IMG/VR virus record: IMGVR_UViG_3300047550_004734
Location: 1 to 59,048 of that record
DNA length: 59,048 bases
Reading direction: 5' to 3' (one strand)
Source: a virus
Made by a program: the position numbers and the translations under genes. Below the pieces are notes generated by a model. The model worked only from the letters and a program-made list of their open reading frames with translations, was not told the DNA's origin and did not search any database. Each line of letters starts with the position of its first letter. The stretch's first letter is position 1. Below, one piece after another: positions 21,857 to 29,796 of this stretch.

Positions 21857-22679
21857 AATTAAATAGCAGCAACTCTTTACGTTGTTTTTGATCTCTCATA
21901 TATTCGCCTACAGAACGCATTGTATAAGTAAGATCAAACTCAACAGCGTTCCATTTTCCACCAAGAAAACGTGTTTTTATCAGTTGATCAGAATTATAAC
22001 TCACCAACATATCCATATCAATATTATTACAATCAGCAGCAAACTTATCGTGATCAAATCCTTTATGCATTGATCCATTGTTCCCATAGAGATTATCCTT
22101 AATGTCATAAGGAGGATCAAGATACATAAAAGCACTCTTGTTTCCATCCATCAGATAATCGTAAGAGTAATTAGTTATACACCATCTTTCAATTAGTTTG
22201 GAGTATTCTGGAAGTTTTTCAATTCCGCGAACACTAAAATTAGAATTAGATGCTTGAGGCGAAAACGAAGAACTTGCAGTAAGACCACTAAAGGAACATT
22301 TATTTACAATATAGAACCTTACAGCACGCTCAAAATCTCCAGTTTTGGGATCCTCTAGAATAGTTTTTGAAATATCAAACAGTCCTCGTGATGACACAGG
22401 ATCAGGACAGGAACTCTTGAAATGTAAAAGATGATCCTTAAGTTCAGTACCAAACATCTGGAGTTGTTGCCAGAAATTTACCAGAGGTTCATAAAGATCA
22501 TTTACCCAGATCTTAAGATTTGGATATTTTTTAGCAATATGAATTGCTACAGAACCACCCCCCAAGAATGGTTCTCGGAACTCATCGTAGTTTTGAAGAT
22601 CAGGAAAATATGGATCCATTTTGATACAAGCACGGGACTTGCCACCAGGATACCTCAAAGGTGTTTTAAGAGATTTCAT
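21798..22679 (-). CDS. dam: Dam-like DNA N6-adenine methyltransferase
   Basis: A 293-residue D12-class adenine methylase. TPLRYPGGKSRACIKMDPYF matches the N-terminal motif and REPFLGGGSVAIHIAKKYPN carries the AdoMet-binding motif I, near residues 35-45. YLDPPYDIKDNLYG carries the catalytic DPPY near residue 192. VNKCSFSGLTASSSFSPQA fits the target-recognition region of this class. The start is at 22679, overlapping the gp44 stop by four bases (ATGA). Its C-terminus runs 59 bases into gp62. It may protect phage DNA or mark it for replication; GATC is only the family default and its target is not shown. Confidence 0.93.
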   Translation of the reverse strand: MKSLKTPLRYPGGKSRACIKMDPYFPDLQNYDEFREPFLGGGSVAIHIAKKYPNLKIWVNDLYEPLVNFWQQLQMFGTELKDHLLHFKSSCPDPVSSRGLFDISKTILEDPKTGDFERAVRFYIVNKCSFSGLTASSSFSPQASNSNFSVRGIEKLPEYSKLIERWCITNYSYDYLMDGNKSAFMYLDPPYDIKDNLYGNNGSMHKGFDHDKFAADCNNIDMDMLVSYNSDQLIKTRFLGGKWNAVEFDLTYTMRSVGEYMRDQKQRKELLLFNYGIEGLAKFNKSDKTESDG

Positions 22680-23620
22680 TTGAATTCGCATTCACACATA
22701 ATTTCAGTTAGTGCTGCTAGGAGGTTAATTTCCTGATCAGCCACGAACGCACATTGGTATTGATACTTAGCAATAACAAGAACGGCAGCAGGGATAGATT
22801 GGGGTGAAAGGCAATCATAACAGGCGTCATACACCCTGCGAAGTAGAACAGGAGCATCGTTGTCAAGGTTGGAGACCACCCACTTGCGGACTTCTGTAAA
22901 GTTCTTTTCCTTGAGGTTCTTGATGAGTTCATTTACAGAGATGTCAGAGAAAGATGCAAGAATGCCCGTGTCAATTTTTCCTCCCGTAGAATACCTCTGA
23001 CACTCGTTAAGGACTCTACGAAAGTCTGGGAAGTGCTTAGATACAAGTTCCGCAACGACTTTTTCATCATACTCAATTTTCTCCTGATCCAAGATTGTTT
23101 GGAGTCGTTTGAAGAAAGATCCAGCAAGTTGTACTTTTTGCCGTCCTTTGATTGTAAAGTCAATGACCGCACAACGAGAGTGGAGTGGTTCAATAATTTT
23201 GTTCTTGTAGTTACAGGTGAAGATGAATCGGCAGTTGTTATAAAATGCCTCAATATTCGCCCGTAGTAGGAGTTGTACGTCGTTGCCTGTGTTATCCGCC
23301 TCATCGATAATGATGACTTTGTGTTTAGAAGATCCCGTAAGTGAGACGGTCGAAGCAAAGTTCTTTGCCTGGTTCCGTACAGTATCCAAGAAACGCCCTT
23401 CGTCGGATCCGTTGATGACATAAAAATCTGCTCCCAGTTCGTTACATAATGCTTTTGCGATTGTGGTTTTACCAATACCAGGAGGTCCAGCAAGAAGGAG
23501 ATTTGGAATCTCACCTTTCTCTACAAACTCCTTGAATGTTTTTTTAGTATCATCGGGAAGAATACAGTCATCAATTACTTTCGGTCTGTATTTTTCACAG
23601 AATAAGAATTCACTTGTCAT
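22676..23620 (-). CDS. 44: Clamp-loader ATPase large subunit, gp44-like
   Basis: A 314-residue AAA+ ATPase that opens and loads the gp45 ring. EKYRPKVIDDCILPDDTKK is typical of clamp-loader N-termini; Walker A is AGPPGIGKTTIAKA (near residue 44), Walker B KVIIIDEADN (near residue 104), and the SRC motif is HSRCAVIDF. The length matches T4 gp44 (319). gp45, two small genes, gp44, the methylase, gp62 and regA form one closely packed unit. Confidence 0.96.
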   Translation of the reverse strand: MTSEFLFCEKYRPKVIDDCILPDDTKKTFKEFVEKGEIPNLLLAGPPGIGKTTIAKALCNELGADFYVINGSDEGRFLDTVRNQAKNFASTVSLTGSSKHKVIIIDEADNTGNDVQLLLRANIEAFYNNCRFIFTCNYKNKIIEPLHSRCAVIDFTIKGRQKVQLAGSFFKRLQTILDQEKIEYDEKVVAELVSKHFPDFRRVLNECQRYSTGGKIDTGILASFSDISVNELIKNLKEKNFTEVRKWVVSNLDNDAPVLLRRVYDACYDCLSPQSIPAAVLVIAKYQYQCAFVADQEINLLAALTEIMCECEFK

Positions 23621-23623
23621 AAT

Positions 23624-23923
23624 TTATACTTCAATATTGGGTTGAATAATTGCTCCATTCATAGGGTTTTTTAGATTTGTTGGATCATAATACCGCCTGT
23701 TCATTTTTTTATCAACAATGGTTGGTTGTTTTGTAACCGCCACCCCATCAACAAACCAAACATTATACTCTTTGCAATTATCATCAAAATGCTTTGCTAA
23801 CTGCCAATTTGTTTGGATATGTAGAGTATCTCGTTCTAATTCTTCAGCAGAAGCATATTCCAAAAAAATAGAATAAAGATAGGAGTCCAATTCTTTTGAA
23901 GGATGAAAAAAATAGTCTTCCAT
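23624..23923 (-). CDS. Hypothetical protein (99 residues) between gp45 and gp44
   Basis: It begins MEDYFFHPSKELDSYLYSIF and has an acidic helix (SAEELERDTLHIQTNWQLAK), then aromatic-rich NVWFVDGVAVTKQPT and a C-terminal NPMNGAIIQPNIEV. No known domain or membrane segment is visible. It lies nine bases downstream of the 169-residue gene and three bases before gp44, so it is certainly part of the replisome transcript. I recognise no family with a function; a replication accessory role follows from position only. Confidence 0.75.
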   Translation of the reverse strand: MEDYFFHPSKELDSYLYSIFLEYASAEELERDTLHIQTNWQLAKHFDDNCKEYNVWFVDGVAVTKQPTIVDKKMNRRYYDPTNLKNPMNGAIIQPNIEV

Positions 23924-23932
23924 TACATTTTA

Positions 23933-24442
23933 TCATACCCATTCTGGACGCCTTTGCGGCATACGAAGATAGTTGTCCTTCACCCAAGGTTTGGATGCGA
24001 TATACATCTTGTAAGCAGTAAAAGTGTCAATGCTTGTGTCAAGTTTATACTCATCTGGCATAGCACGAACAAAGTTTTCTACTTTATCAATTTTACCACG
24101 AGGGAACAAATAATAAGCATCTACAAGGGTCTTGTAACAGGAATGAACTTTTCCATAACGGAGACTGTATTCATCACACAGGTTCATGCCGTGCTTAATC
24201 AACCAGTATGCATTATCCACAGACTCCGCTGCCCATTTAGTACAGGGATGATTGCGGAAAGCGCCCTTGGCGGTGCTGTAAGGCGTCTCGTCTGCCTTGT
24301 GGAGGCGTCCATACCCATGATACCAGTCAGATGCCACGATGGAAAGCATTTGGCAGCACTCCAGAGGCATCTTGACGATGTGCTTGTCGGGAAGGCAGAT
24401 GGCGCTTTCAGCAGGCCAAGGAGAAGTTACAAAGATATTCAT
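23933..24442 (-). CDS. Conserved phage protein of unknown function
   Basis: A 169-residue protein. The pattern AESAICLPDKHIVKMPLECC, a helix with Cys, Asp-Lys-His and Lys, is typical of a family common in phages and giant viruses. It continues with FRNHPCTKWAAESVDNAYWL, HGMNLCDEYSLRYGKVHSCY and ends AMPDEYK... then RRPEW. Conserved His, Cys and Asp suggest a metal site or an enzyme, but I know no proven activity. The gene overlaps gp45 by four bases and precedes gp44. Confidence 0.85.
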   Translation of the reverse strand: MNIFVTSPWPAESAICLPDKHIVKMPLECCQMLSIVASDWYHGYGRLHKADETPYSTAKGAFRNHPCTKWAAESVDNAYWLIKHGMNLCDEYSLRYGKVHSCYKTLVDAYYLFPRGKIDKVENFVRAMPDEYKLDTSIDTFTAYKMYIASKPWVKDNYLRMPQRRPEWV

Positions 24443-25104
24443 CCGAATGTTGAATCAGGTTCCAGAGCAATATAATACTGCACATCATATCCAGTATTCT
24501 TGAATCGTGACAAAAGTTTAGAAGAGATCACAACTTCATAATTACCAGGAAGAATCTTGATATTCTCAACTTTGAAGTTGAAAGTAAATACCTCATCAGT
24601 TTCTCCAACAATCACAGAGAAATCGTTAGAAGTATCATTCTTCTTATCACGAACTACCAGTTTCACCACACCTGCTTCACCAACCACAGACATGTCAGGC
24701 AATTGATACACAGAAGCAGCTTTAAGCAACTTATCAAGTTCTTTGGTATCAAGAATGAAACAAACATCTTCTGAAGGAAGTGAAATAGATTTGTCAGGAG
24801 GAGTGACAATTACATTTGGATCTGCAAAAAAATACTTGGATCGTGACTTTCCTTCGCGGATAACAACATAGTTATCATTATCAAAATCCAGTTCAGCATT
24901 CTGATGAAGGTTAAGACCATTTAGGAACTGGTTTAAATCATAGATACCAAAGTCTTTCGGCAGTTCTTCTTCGATTGTTGCTTCAGCAAGAATATTTTTC
25001 ATTACCGAAATGGTACGAAGCGAACTACCTTCCTTAAACAGAATGGACTGGTTGATGGAAGAGAAGTTCTTGAGAAGCGTGAGAGTTTTATCAGAGAGTT
25101 TCAT
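24439..25104 (-). CDS. 45: Sliding clamp, gp45-like
   Basis: A 221-residue processivity clamp (T4 gp45 is 228). In T4 it holds the polymerase on DNA and also activates late transcription through gp33 and gp55. Recognisable parts are MKLSDKTLTLLKNFSSINQS, FGIYDLNQFLNGLNLHQNAE and the C-terminal YDVQYYIALEPDSTFG. It is coupled to the following gene by ATGA. The late sigma factor gp55 is also encoded here, consistent with replication-coupled late transcription from the TATAAATA promoters in this window. Confidence 0.95.
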   Translation of the reverse strand: MKLSDKTLTLLKNFSSINQSILFKEGSSLRTISVMKNILAEATIEEELPKDFGIYDLNQFLNGLNLHQNAELDFDNDNYVVIREGKSRSKYFFADPNVIVTPPDKSISLPSEDVCFILDTKELDKLLKAASVYQLPDMSVVGEAGVVKLVVRDKKNDTSNDFSVIVGETDEVFTFNFKVENIKILPGNYEVVISSKLLSRFKNTGYDVQYYIALEPDSTFG

Positions 25105-25109
25105 AATAA

Positions 25110-25463
25110 TCAGCGAAATTCAGAGAGACCATTATCTTGGCGAGAATAATGACCGTCAAAGTGAAGAAGAAGCATAGCATAATGAATCACTTTAAGCAAA
25201 TCACGTTTATTACGACCATCCTTATCACCATAACGACTACCATACTTCAGGATATTTGCTTGACAAAATCCAGGAGCAAGATCCTTTGCTGCCATCAGAT
25301 CAATTGTTTGAATGTCTTGGTATTGTTGGTTATGACCACAATAATGACTTCCGTAAGTGCTAGTCACATAATCCTCAATATCTTTGAGGATTTTATCTTC
25401 GTTGTATTTCCAAAGATGATTTTTCTTTTCAGACATATTAATAGTAAAAGTTGGATCAATCAT
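25110..25463 (-). CDS. DUF3310-like small protein upstream of gp45
   Basis: A 117-residue protein. YGSHYCGHNQQYQDIQTIDL, then NILKYGSRYGDKDGRNKRDL and LLKVIHYAMLLLHFDGHY match the phage DUF3310 pattern (HY, ID-LI, N-x-x-KY, DL-KA-YL). The biochemical role of that family is not settled. The start is uncertain: 25463 follows a run of seven T's, while an internal Met at 25436 gives MSEKKNHLWKY; neither has a good Shine-Dalgarno sequence. A strong sigma-70 promoter and a six-codon leader ORF lie just upstream, so it probably heads the early gp45-44-62-regA operon. Confidence 0.8.
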   Translation of the reverse strand: MIDPTFTINMSEKKNHLWKYNEDKILKDIEDYVTSTYGSHYCGHNQQYQDIQTIDLMAAKDLAPGFCQANILKYGSRYGDKDGRNKRDLLKVIHYAMLLLHFDGHYSRQDNGLSEFR

Positions 25464-25480
25464 AAAAAAAGGGGAGGCAT
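25460..25480 (-). other. Possible six-codon leader ORF
   Basis: ATG-CCT-CCC-CTT-TTT-TTA-TGA, with AAAGG five bases upstream. Its TGA overlaps the ATG at 25463 (ATGA). It could be a coupling leader peptide, or chance in a short 5' leader. Confidence 0.35.
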
Positions 25481-25495
25481 AATTACCTTTCCCTA

Positions 25496-25524
25496 ATCAT
25501 ACCGTTTTAAGTTTAACCTGTCAA
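25496..25524 (-). promoter_or_regulatory. Sigma-70 type promoter for the gp45 operon
   Basis: On the minus strand TTGACA (25524-25519), a 17-base spacer and TATGAT (25501-25496). Initiation is expected near 25489. The -35 overlaps the stop codon of the 51-residue ORF. Confidence 0.8.
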
Positions 25525-25676
25525 TATAATTTTTTAACTATCTTTGATTTATAATCTGGATAATATTTTTTCATTAAAAATGGAATTCCATATCCAATCA
25601 TACTACTATTACATTCGATTAATATTTCTTTAGTTTCCTCAATTATTAAATGTTTCAGTGGAAATTTATTTTTCAT
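25521..25676 (-). CDS. Small hypothetical protein downstream of gp46
   Basis: A 51-residue ORF (MKNKFPLKHLIIEETKEILI ... PDYKSKIVKKLY) starting three bases after the gp46 stop. It has a mixed helix with Cys-Asn-Ser-Ser-Met in the middle and a basic C-terminus. No domain is recognised. It fills the gap between gp46 and the gp45-operon promoter, and its stop overlaps the promoter -35 box. Codon use looks like the neighbours, but at this length chance cannot be excluded. Confidence 0.6.
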   Translation of the reverse strand: MKNKFPLKHLIIEETKEILIECNSSMIGYGIPFLMKKYYPDYKSKIVKKLY

Positions 25677-25678
25677 AC

Positions 25679-27391
25679 TTATTTTGATATTCTACTAAAT
25701 CCTTTAATTTTTTCAAACTTTATAACACTTTCAAATTTATCCTCTAATCCAGTTTTGTGAGATATTACAAAAATATTTGCATCCTTGATTACATAACGAA
25801 TAATTTTCAAAAACTCTTCGGTCCCAAATCCATCCAGTGAGCTATCAAATACCTCATCCATAATCAAAAGATTTGTATTTATTGAGTTCTTAAATCCTGC
25901 AACTTCTCTCCACGTAAAAAGTAAAGCAAGATCAATTCTCATTTTTTCACCTTCACTGAAAGAAGCATAAGAAAAATCTTCATGAATAGGTGACTGAACG
26001 GTTTCGTTAAATTCCTCATCAAGAGTAAAATTAATATAAAATCCCATCATCTGCAAATAACGATTAACTTGCTGATTAATGAGAGGCAAATACTTTTTAA
26101 TGATTTTGGTTTTTACTCCACCGTCTTTAAGCAAACTATACGAAAAATCGTAGTAGTTAATTAGATCTTTTTTAGAAGCGAGTTCGTTGTATGTAATTTT
26201 TAAGTTGTCTTTAAATTCCTCTAATTTCTCATGTTCAGTATTTCGGTTTTCAAGTTGTTTGGTAATAGTTTGAATTTCAGATTCAAGATCTCTGATTTGT
26301 CTCTGACATCCAGAGATCTTAGTATTGTTTTGAGAAATGTCATTTGTGAGTTTTGAAATCTCCTTAGAGAGAGTGAGGAATTGACGCTCTCGCTTTTCTT
26401 CTTCTTTAATTGCCTCCTCTAGTTCTCTATAACCAGATTGCAACTCCTTTGCTTTATTTTGAGCGTCACTAATTTTATTTATCCTAAACTCGTCTTCAAT
26501 TTCTTGTGTGCAAGTAGGACAAACCGTATTCTCAATAAAAAACTTATGCTCTTTAGTAATTGTAGATACTTTTTGGGAAATTTTACCTTTTAGATTTCCT
26601 AACTTACGAAGTTTATCAGAGGCACCAAGGTATTCTTCAAGTTCCTTTTGAAGTCCATAAAGTCCTTCCTCTATAACTGCATTATCGAGCATGTAAGTTC
26701 CAGATTCTCGATCAATAGTTTCTATTAAACTTCTTTTGTTTTGAATATTTTCTTTTCCACGATTCTCAAGTTCTTCAATAAACTCTTGTTGCATCTTGAG
26801 TTTTTCAGCAAGAGATTGCTTTTTAAGGTCAAGAACTTTAATTTCTTCTTTCGCTTGTCTGATTTTTTCCTTAATGACAATATTCATAGAAGAGAAAATC
26901 TTAATATCAAGAAGATCTTCAATTACTTCTCGACGATGTGCAGTAGAAAGTTGCATAAAAGGTATAAAAGTGCTTGAACCCAAAATAACTATTTGAGTAA
27001 AAGATTTATAGTTCATCTTTAGAACGTTCTGTTCCAACCATTTTTGCTGATCTAATATGGAAGCAGATTGGTCCAGAGCAGAACCATTTTTCCATACCTC
27101 AAACAAAGAAGGTTTAATTCCCCTTATAACTTTCCATTCAGTATTTCCAATATTAAACTCTACTTCAACTCTACAATCTTTTTCATTTACCGAATTAATA
27201 AGTTGAGGTTTATTAATTTTACGAAATGGTTTCCCAAATAATGTAAATGTCAAAGCATCAAGAACTGTACTTTTGCCTGCACCATTATCACCAATTATCA
27301 GATTAGTTTTATTTTTTATAAAATCAATCTCAGTTTCGTGCTGTCCAGTTGAAAGAAAATTACGCCATCTAATTTTTTTAAATAAAATCAT
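25679..27391 (-). CDS. 46: Recombination exonuclease subunit, gp46-like (Rad50 family)
   Basis: A 570-residue SMC-like ATPase that, with gp47, resects ends for recombination-dependent replication and helps degrade host DNA. Walker A is IIGDNGAGKSTVLDALTF (near residue 35). A long coiled coil spans about 180-390, with a zinc hook NTVCPTCTQE at its middle. The ABC signature is YASFSEGEKMRIDLALLF and Walker B NLLIMDEVFDSSLDG. Length agrees with T4 gp46 (560). Its start overlaps the DUF3110 gene by 14 bases. Confidence 0.97.
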   Translation of the reverse strand: MILFKKIRWRNFLSTGQHETEIDFIKNKTNLIIGDNGAGKSTVLDALTFTLFGKPFRKINKPQLINSVNEKDCRVEVEFNIGNTEWKVIRGIKPSLFEVWKNGSALDQSASILDQQKWLEQNVLKMNYKSFTQIVILGSSTFIPFMQLSTAHRREVIEDLLDIKIFSSMNIVIKEKIRQAKEEIKVLDLKKQSLAEKLKMQQEFIEELENRGKENIQNKRSLIETIDRESGTYMLDNAVIEEGLYGLQKELEEYLGASDKLRKLGNLKGKISQKVSTITKEHKFFIENTVCPTCTQEIEDEFRINKISDAQNKAKELQSGYRELEEAIKEEEKRERQFLTLSKEISKLTNDISQNNTKISGCQRQIRDLESEIQTITKQLENRNTEHEKLEEFKDNLKITYNELASKKDLINYYDFSYSLLKDGGVKTKIIKKYLPLINQQVNRYLQMMGFYINFTLDEEFNETVQSPIHEDFSYASFSEGEKMRIDLALLFTWREVAGFKNSINTNLLIMDEVFDSSLDGFGTEEFLKIIRYVIKDANIFVISHKTGLEDKFESVIKFEKIKGFSRISK

Positions 27392-27653
27392 AATCAGAAT
27401 TATTTGGAGGAACTACTATATCATTTGGAGTAATAACTACATATTGATATCCATGCATTTCACAAGTTTTTATCATAACTTCGTCTTCAATTTCAATAAT
27501 ATGCATTTCTGGATATCCATCTTCCTCTAGCATCATAGCATATCTGGTGGCATCATCTTCTTCTTGAAAAAGATACAAAATATGTTCTCCATCATCATTA
27601 ATTACTGAATATGCACCTTCTGTTTCCCTACCATTAATTGTTAAAATAAACAT
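27378..27653 (-). CDS. DUF3110-like protein between gp46 and gp47
   Basis: A 91-residue protein. ILYLFQEEDDATRYAMMLEE followed by DGYPEMHIIEIEDEVMIKTC and EMHGYQYVVI matches the DUF3110 pattern (FEEEDDA-RYA-LLE, P-x-V-x-x-I, C-x-x-x-GY). I know that domain almost only from cyanobacteria and their phages, so it is the best host clue in the window. It touches the gp47 stop and overlaps gp46 by 14 bases, so it is translationally embedded in the recombination nuclease operon. Its function is unknown. Confidence 0.85.
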   Translation of the reverse strand: MFILTINGRETEGAYSVINDDGEHILYLFQEEDDATRYAMMLEEDGYPEMHIIEIEDEVMIKTCEMHGYQYVVITPNDIVVPPNNSDYDFI

Positions 27654-28687
27654 TAAGATATCTCACAAGCTTCTTGATATATTTCTTGTATCATTTTTTG
27701 AATTCTTGTTTTATCAAGATTAATTTCTGCCTCCTGAATATATCTATTCAAGATAGAAATAGTATCTTCACTTTCAAGTGCTTCAAATTGCAAAGGTTCC
27801 TGAATATCAAAATTTTCAATAATATTAATCTCAGAAATATTTGAAGAGTAAAGTTTATCAATAAACTTTTCAAACTTTTCAGTATCTGTCTTTTTACGAA
27901 CAATAACTTTTACAATTTTGTTCTCATATTCACGAGTATCAAATGTCTGATAGTTTGTATCCTCATAGTAAATGTTGTAAAACATCTTATAAGGATTGTT
28001 GATGTAAGTATGATCTAATGTTTCAGTGTCAAAAATGGCAAATCCACGAGTATCATTTACATCCGTCCAATAAATCTCATAAGGATTTCCCGTATAGAAT
28101 ACAGTTCCATTATCAGAACGAGTGTGGTAATGACCAGAAAATACCTTTTTGAAGTTTGAAAAAATATTTGCTTCCAGTCCATGTTCCATAATGATCTGAC
28201 GATTTGCACGAAAACCCTGACACTCAAGATGACCCATTGCAATTTTTACCTTAGTCTTTTTAATCATCTTAAGTGATTTTTCTTCATTCTCCATACAAAT
28301 CCAAGGAAGAAGAAGAACATCAAGATTTCCAACTCTGATTTCTATTGGAGAGGAATATGTTTGAATATTTGGATAATCCTTTAGCAGAAGTTGAGGAGAG
28401 TTTGTATTGTTAGTATTCTTATAGTAACTATCATGATTACCAACAATCATATGAACCTCATAGGCTTTAAGAGGTTCAAATACAACTCTTTTTGCCCACT
28501 CTAAACTTTGATAATCAATTGATTTACGACTATCAAAAGCATCACCCATATGAATGACTGTACTAATCCCGTACTGTTCCAGCGTCGGGAAAAACACATT
28601 CTTGTAGAAAAGTTCAAAATAGTCATGAAAAAGTTTTGAACCTTTTCGGGCGCCAAAATGACTGTCTGTTAAAATAGCCACTTTCAT
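27653..28687 (-). CDS. 47: Recombination nuclease subunit, gp47-like (Mre11 family)
   Basis: A 344-residue metallophosphoesterase (T4 gp47 is 339). The five metal motifs are in order: ILTDSHFGARKGSK (residue 5), VIHMGDAFDSRKS, MIVGNHDSYYKN, MGHLECQG and VFSGHYHTRSDNG. It forms the nuclease half of the gp46-gp47 complex. It overlaps the upstream HNH gene by four bases and the DUF3110 gene by one, so translation is probably coupled along the run. Confidence 0.96.
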   Translation of the reverse strand: MKVAILTDSHFGARKGSKLFHDYFELFYKNVFFPTLEQYGISTVIHMGDAFDSRKSIDYQSLEWAKRVVFEPLKAYEVHMIVGNHDSYYKNTNNTNSPQLLLKDYPNIQTYSSPIEIRVGNLDVLLLPWICMENEEKSLKMIKKTKVKIAMGHLECQGFRANRQIIMEHGLEANIFSNFKKVFSGHYHTRSDNGTVFYTGNPYEIYWTDVNDTRGFAIFDTETLDHTYINNPYKMFYNIYYEDTNYQTFDTREYENKIVKVIVRKKTDTEKFEKFIDKLYSSNISEINIIENFDIQEPLQFEALESEDTISILNRYIQEAEINLDKTRIQKMIQEIYQEACEIS

Positions 28688-29214
28688 AATAATTTGTTTC
28701 CTTTACGAATATTTTCGATAGCGGTCAAAATTTGTAAATTATCAGGATGATGTTTTCCGCCTTTTGATATTGGGTGAATATGGTCTACGTGATGAAGAAT
28801 ACCCGTTTCCTCCGTAATTCTAGCACATTCTTTGTAAAAGAGCAATATCTTTTCATACTCTTCGTTAGTTAAAATTGGTGCATCTCCAAACTTTTTAGTT
28901 CTATACCTATAGGTTTTATTATTGACTTTTTCTTTAGTCCTATAAGGTTTCATTAACTCTTTATTATTAAGTTTTTTTAAACCTTTTTCTTTAATGCATG
29001 GAGCACATGACCAATTACTAACATACTTTTCATAACTACCGCATTTTTTACAAGCAGTAGAACCAATATAAGTTTTTTTTCCTTCCTTAATTGCTTCTTC
29101 ACGAGCAGCACTTTTTTGAGTGTATCCTCTTTTCTTTGCTGCTTCTATATTTTTGAGTAAATTCTCTGCTTTTATTTTCTTTCGTTCTTCGGGAGTATAT
29201 TTTGCTTTGGTCAT
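28684..29214 (-). CDS. Free-standing HNH homing-type endonuclease between gp55 and gp47
   Basis: A 176-residue protein from the Met at 29214 (MTKAKYTPEERKKIKAENLL). It has a zinc-ribbon pair (ACKKCGSYEKYVSNWSCAPC, residues 53-72) and a C-terminal HNH nuclease, ILHHVDHIHPISKGGKHHPD, with DNLQILTAIENIRKGNK. An in-frame ATG 20 codons upstream belongs to the other arm of an inverted repeat and is not used. The true start and GAAG-type ribosome-binding site lie inside the 20-bp repeat arm, with a perfect late promoter in the loop, predicting expression only late. Insertion between core genes is typical of mobile homing nucleases. Confidence 0.92.
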   Translation of the reverse strand: MTKAKYTPEERKKIKAENLLKNIEAAKKRGYTQKSAAREEAIKEGKKTYIGSTACKKCGSYEKYVSNWSCAPCIKEKGLKKLNNKELMKPYRTKEKVNNKTYRYRTKKFGDAPILTNEEYEKILLFYKECARITEETGILHHVDHIHPISKGGKHHPDNLQILTAIENIRKGNKLL

Positions 29215-29274
29215 GCTTCTTCTAATTCCAAAAATAATAAAATATTTATAACACTTTGGAATTAGAAGAAGCAT
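29213..29274. promoter_or_regulatory. Perfect 20-bp inverted repeat masking the HNH start codon
   Basis: Arms 29213-29232 and 29255-29274 are exact reverse complements, with a 22-base loop. Read-through RNA from gp55 would fold and bury the HNH ribosome-binding site and ATG. RNA started in the loop lacks the upstream arm and stays open. Confidence 0.93.
29243..29250 (-). promoter_or_regulatory. Late promoter TATAAATA in the hairpin loop
   Basis: A perfect TATAAATA on the minus strand inside the loop, 29 bases upstream of the HNH start. Confidence 0.88.
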
Positions 29275-29771
29275 TAGTACCTTATCTTACTATGGATATT
29301 ATCCTTAATACTATTGTAATCGGAATAGTTGCTTCCGTCAACCGTATTATCGTCCCCGAACACTTCCGAATATCCAGAGCGTTCAAGGATTTTATTTTTA
29401 ATTTCCATTTGACGCTTTTCTCTTTGAATGCGGCGAAGAAAAGCGTAGTGAATAATTTGAGTAAAGTATGCAAAAGGATTTTGTGACTTCTCTGGATTAA
29501 AATTGTGAATATATTGTACACAATTTTCAATACCGTCAGAAATCATATCTTCCTTAAACATATAATTCACGAAGTTTGGTTTAAAGGAAAGATGATTTGC
29601 AATCTTCAGAAAACACTCTCCAATGTACCTAGGAATAGGAGGTTTTGGTTTTCCTTGAATTTCTGCAATTTCTTTATCTTCGCGGTACTTAATTAGAGCG
29701 GCAAGAAACTCTTTATTGTTGACGTAATGCTCTGACCTTTTTCTTTTGGTCATGACTGCTGTTGTTATCAT
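29274..29771 (-). CDS. 55: Late transcription sigma factor, gp55-like
   Basis: A 165-residue small sigma factor that redirects host RNA polymerase to TATAAATA late promoters. It contains PIPRYIGECFLKIANHLSFK, MISDGIENCVQYIHNFNPEK (sigma region 2.1-2.2) and NPFAYFTQIIHYAFLRRIQR (region 2.3-2.4), as in T4 gp55 (185). The start at 29771 has little Shine-Dalgarno sequence; a Met six codons in is an alternative. A TTGTCA-17-TATAAT promoter about 20 bases upstream fits early or middle expression. Its stop codon abuts the inverted repeat of the following HNH gene. Confidence 0.94.
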   Translation of the reverse strand: MITTAVMTKRKRSEHYVNNKEFLAALIKYREDKEIAEIQGKPKPPIPRYIGECFLKIANHLSFKPNFVNYMFKEDMISDGIENCVQYIHNFNPEKSQNPFAYFTQIIHYAFLRRIQREKRQMEIKNKILERSGYSEVFGDDNTVDGSNYSDYNSIKDNIHSKIRY

Positions 29772-29796
29772 AAGTTTTTATCATTATTATGTAGAG

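Noticed and set aside
23903-24475. Plus-strand ORF of 190 codons over gp45 and its neighbour
   Set aside because: It lies opposite two well-supported genes and shows no recognisable domain or ribosome-binding site.
25464-25496. G/C-rich imperfect stem followed by seven T's read as a terminator
   Set aside because: The stem has mismatches and begins at or before the predicted start of transcription, so it would not be complete in the RNA.
29274-29274. Upstream ATG for the HNH gene after gp55
   Set aside because: It lies in the opposing arm of the inverted repeat; the extra 20 residues are hydrophobic and unlike the family, and the late RNA would not include it.
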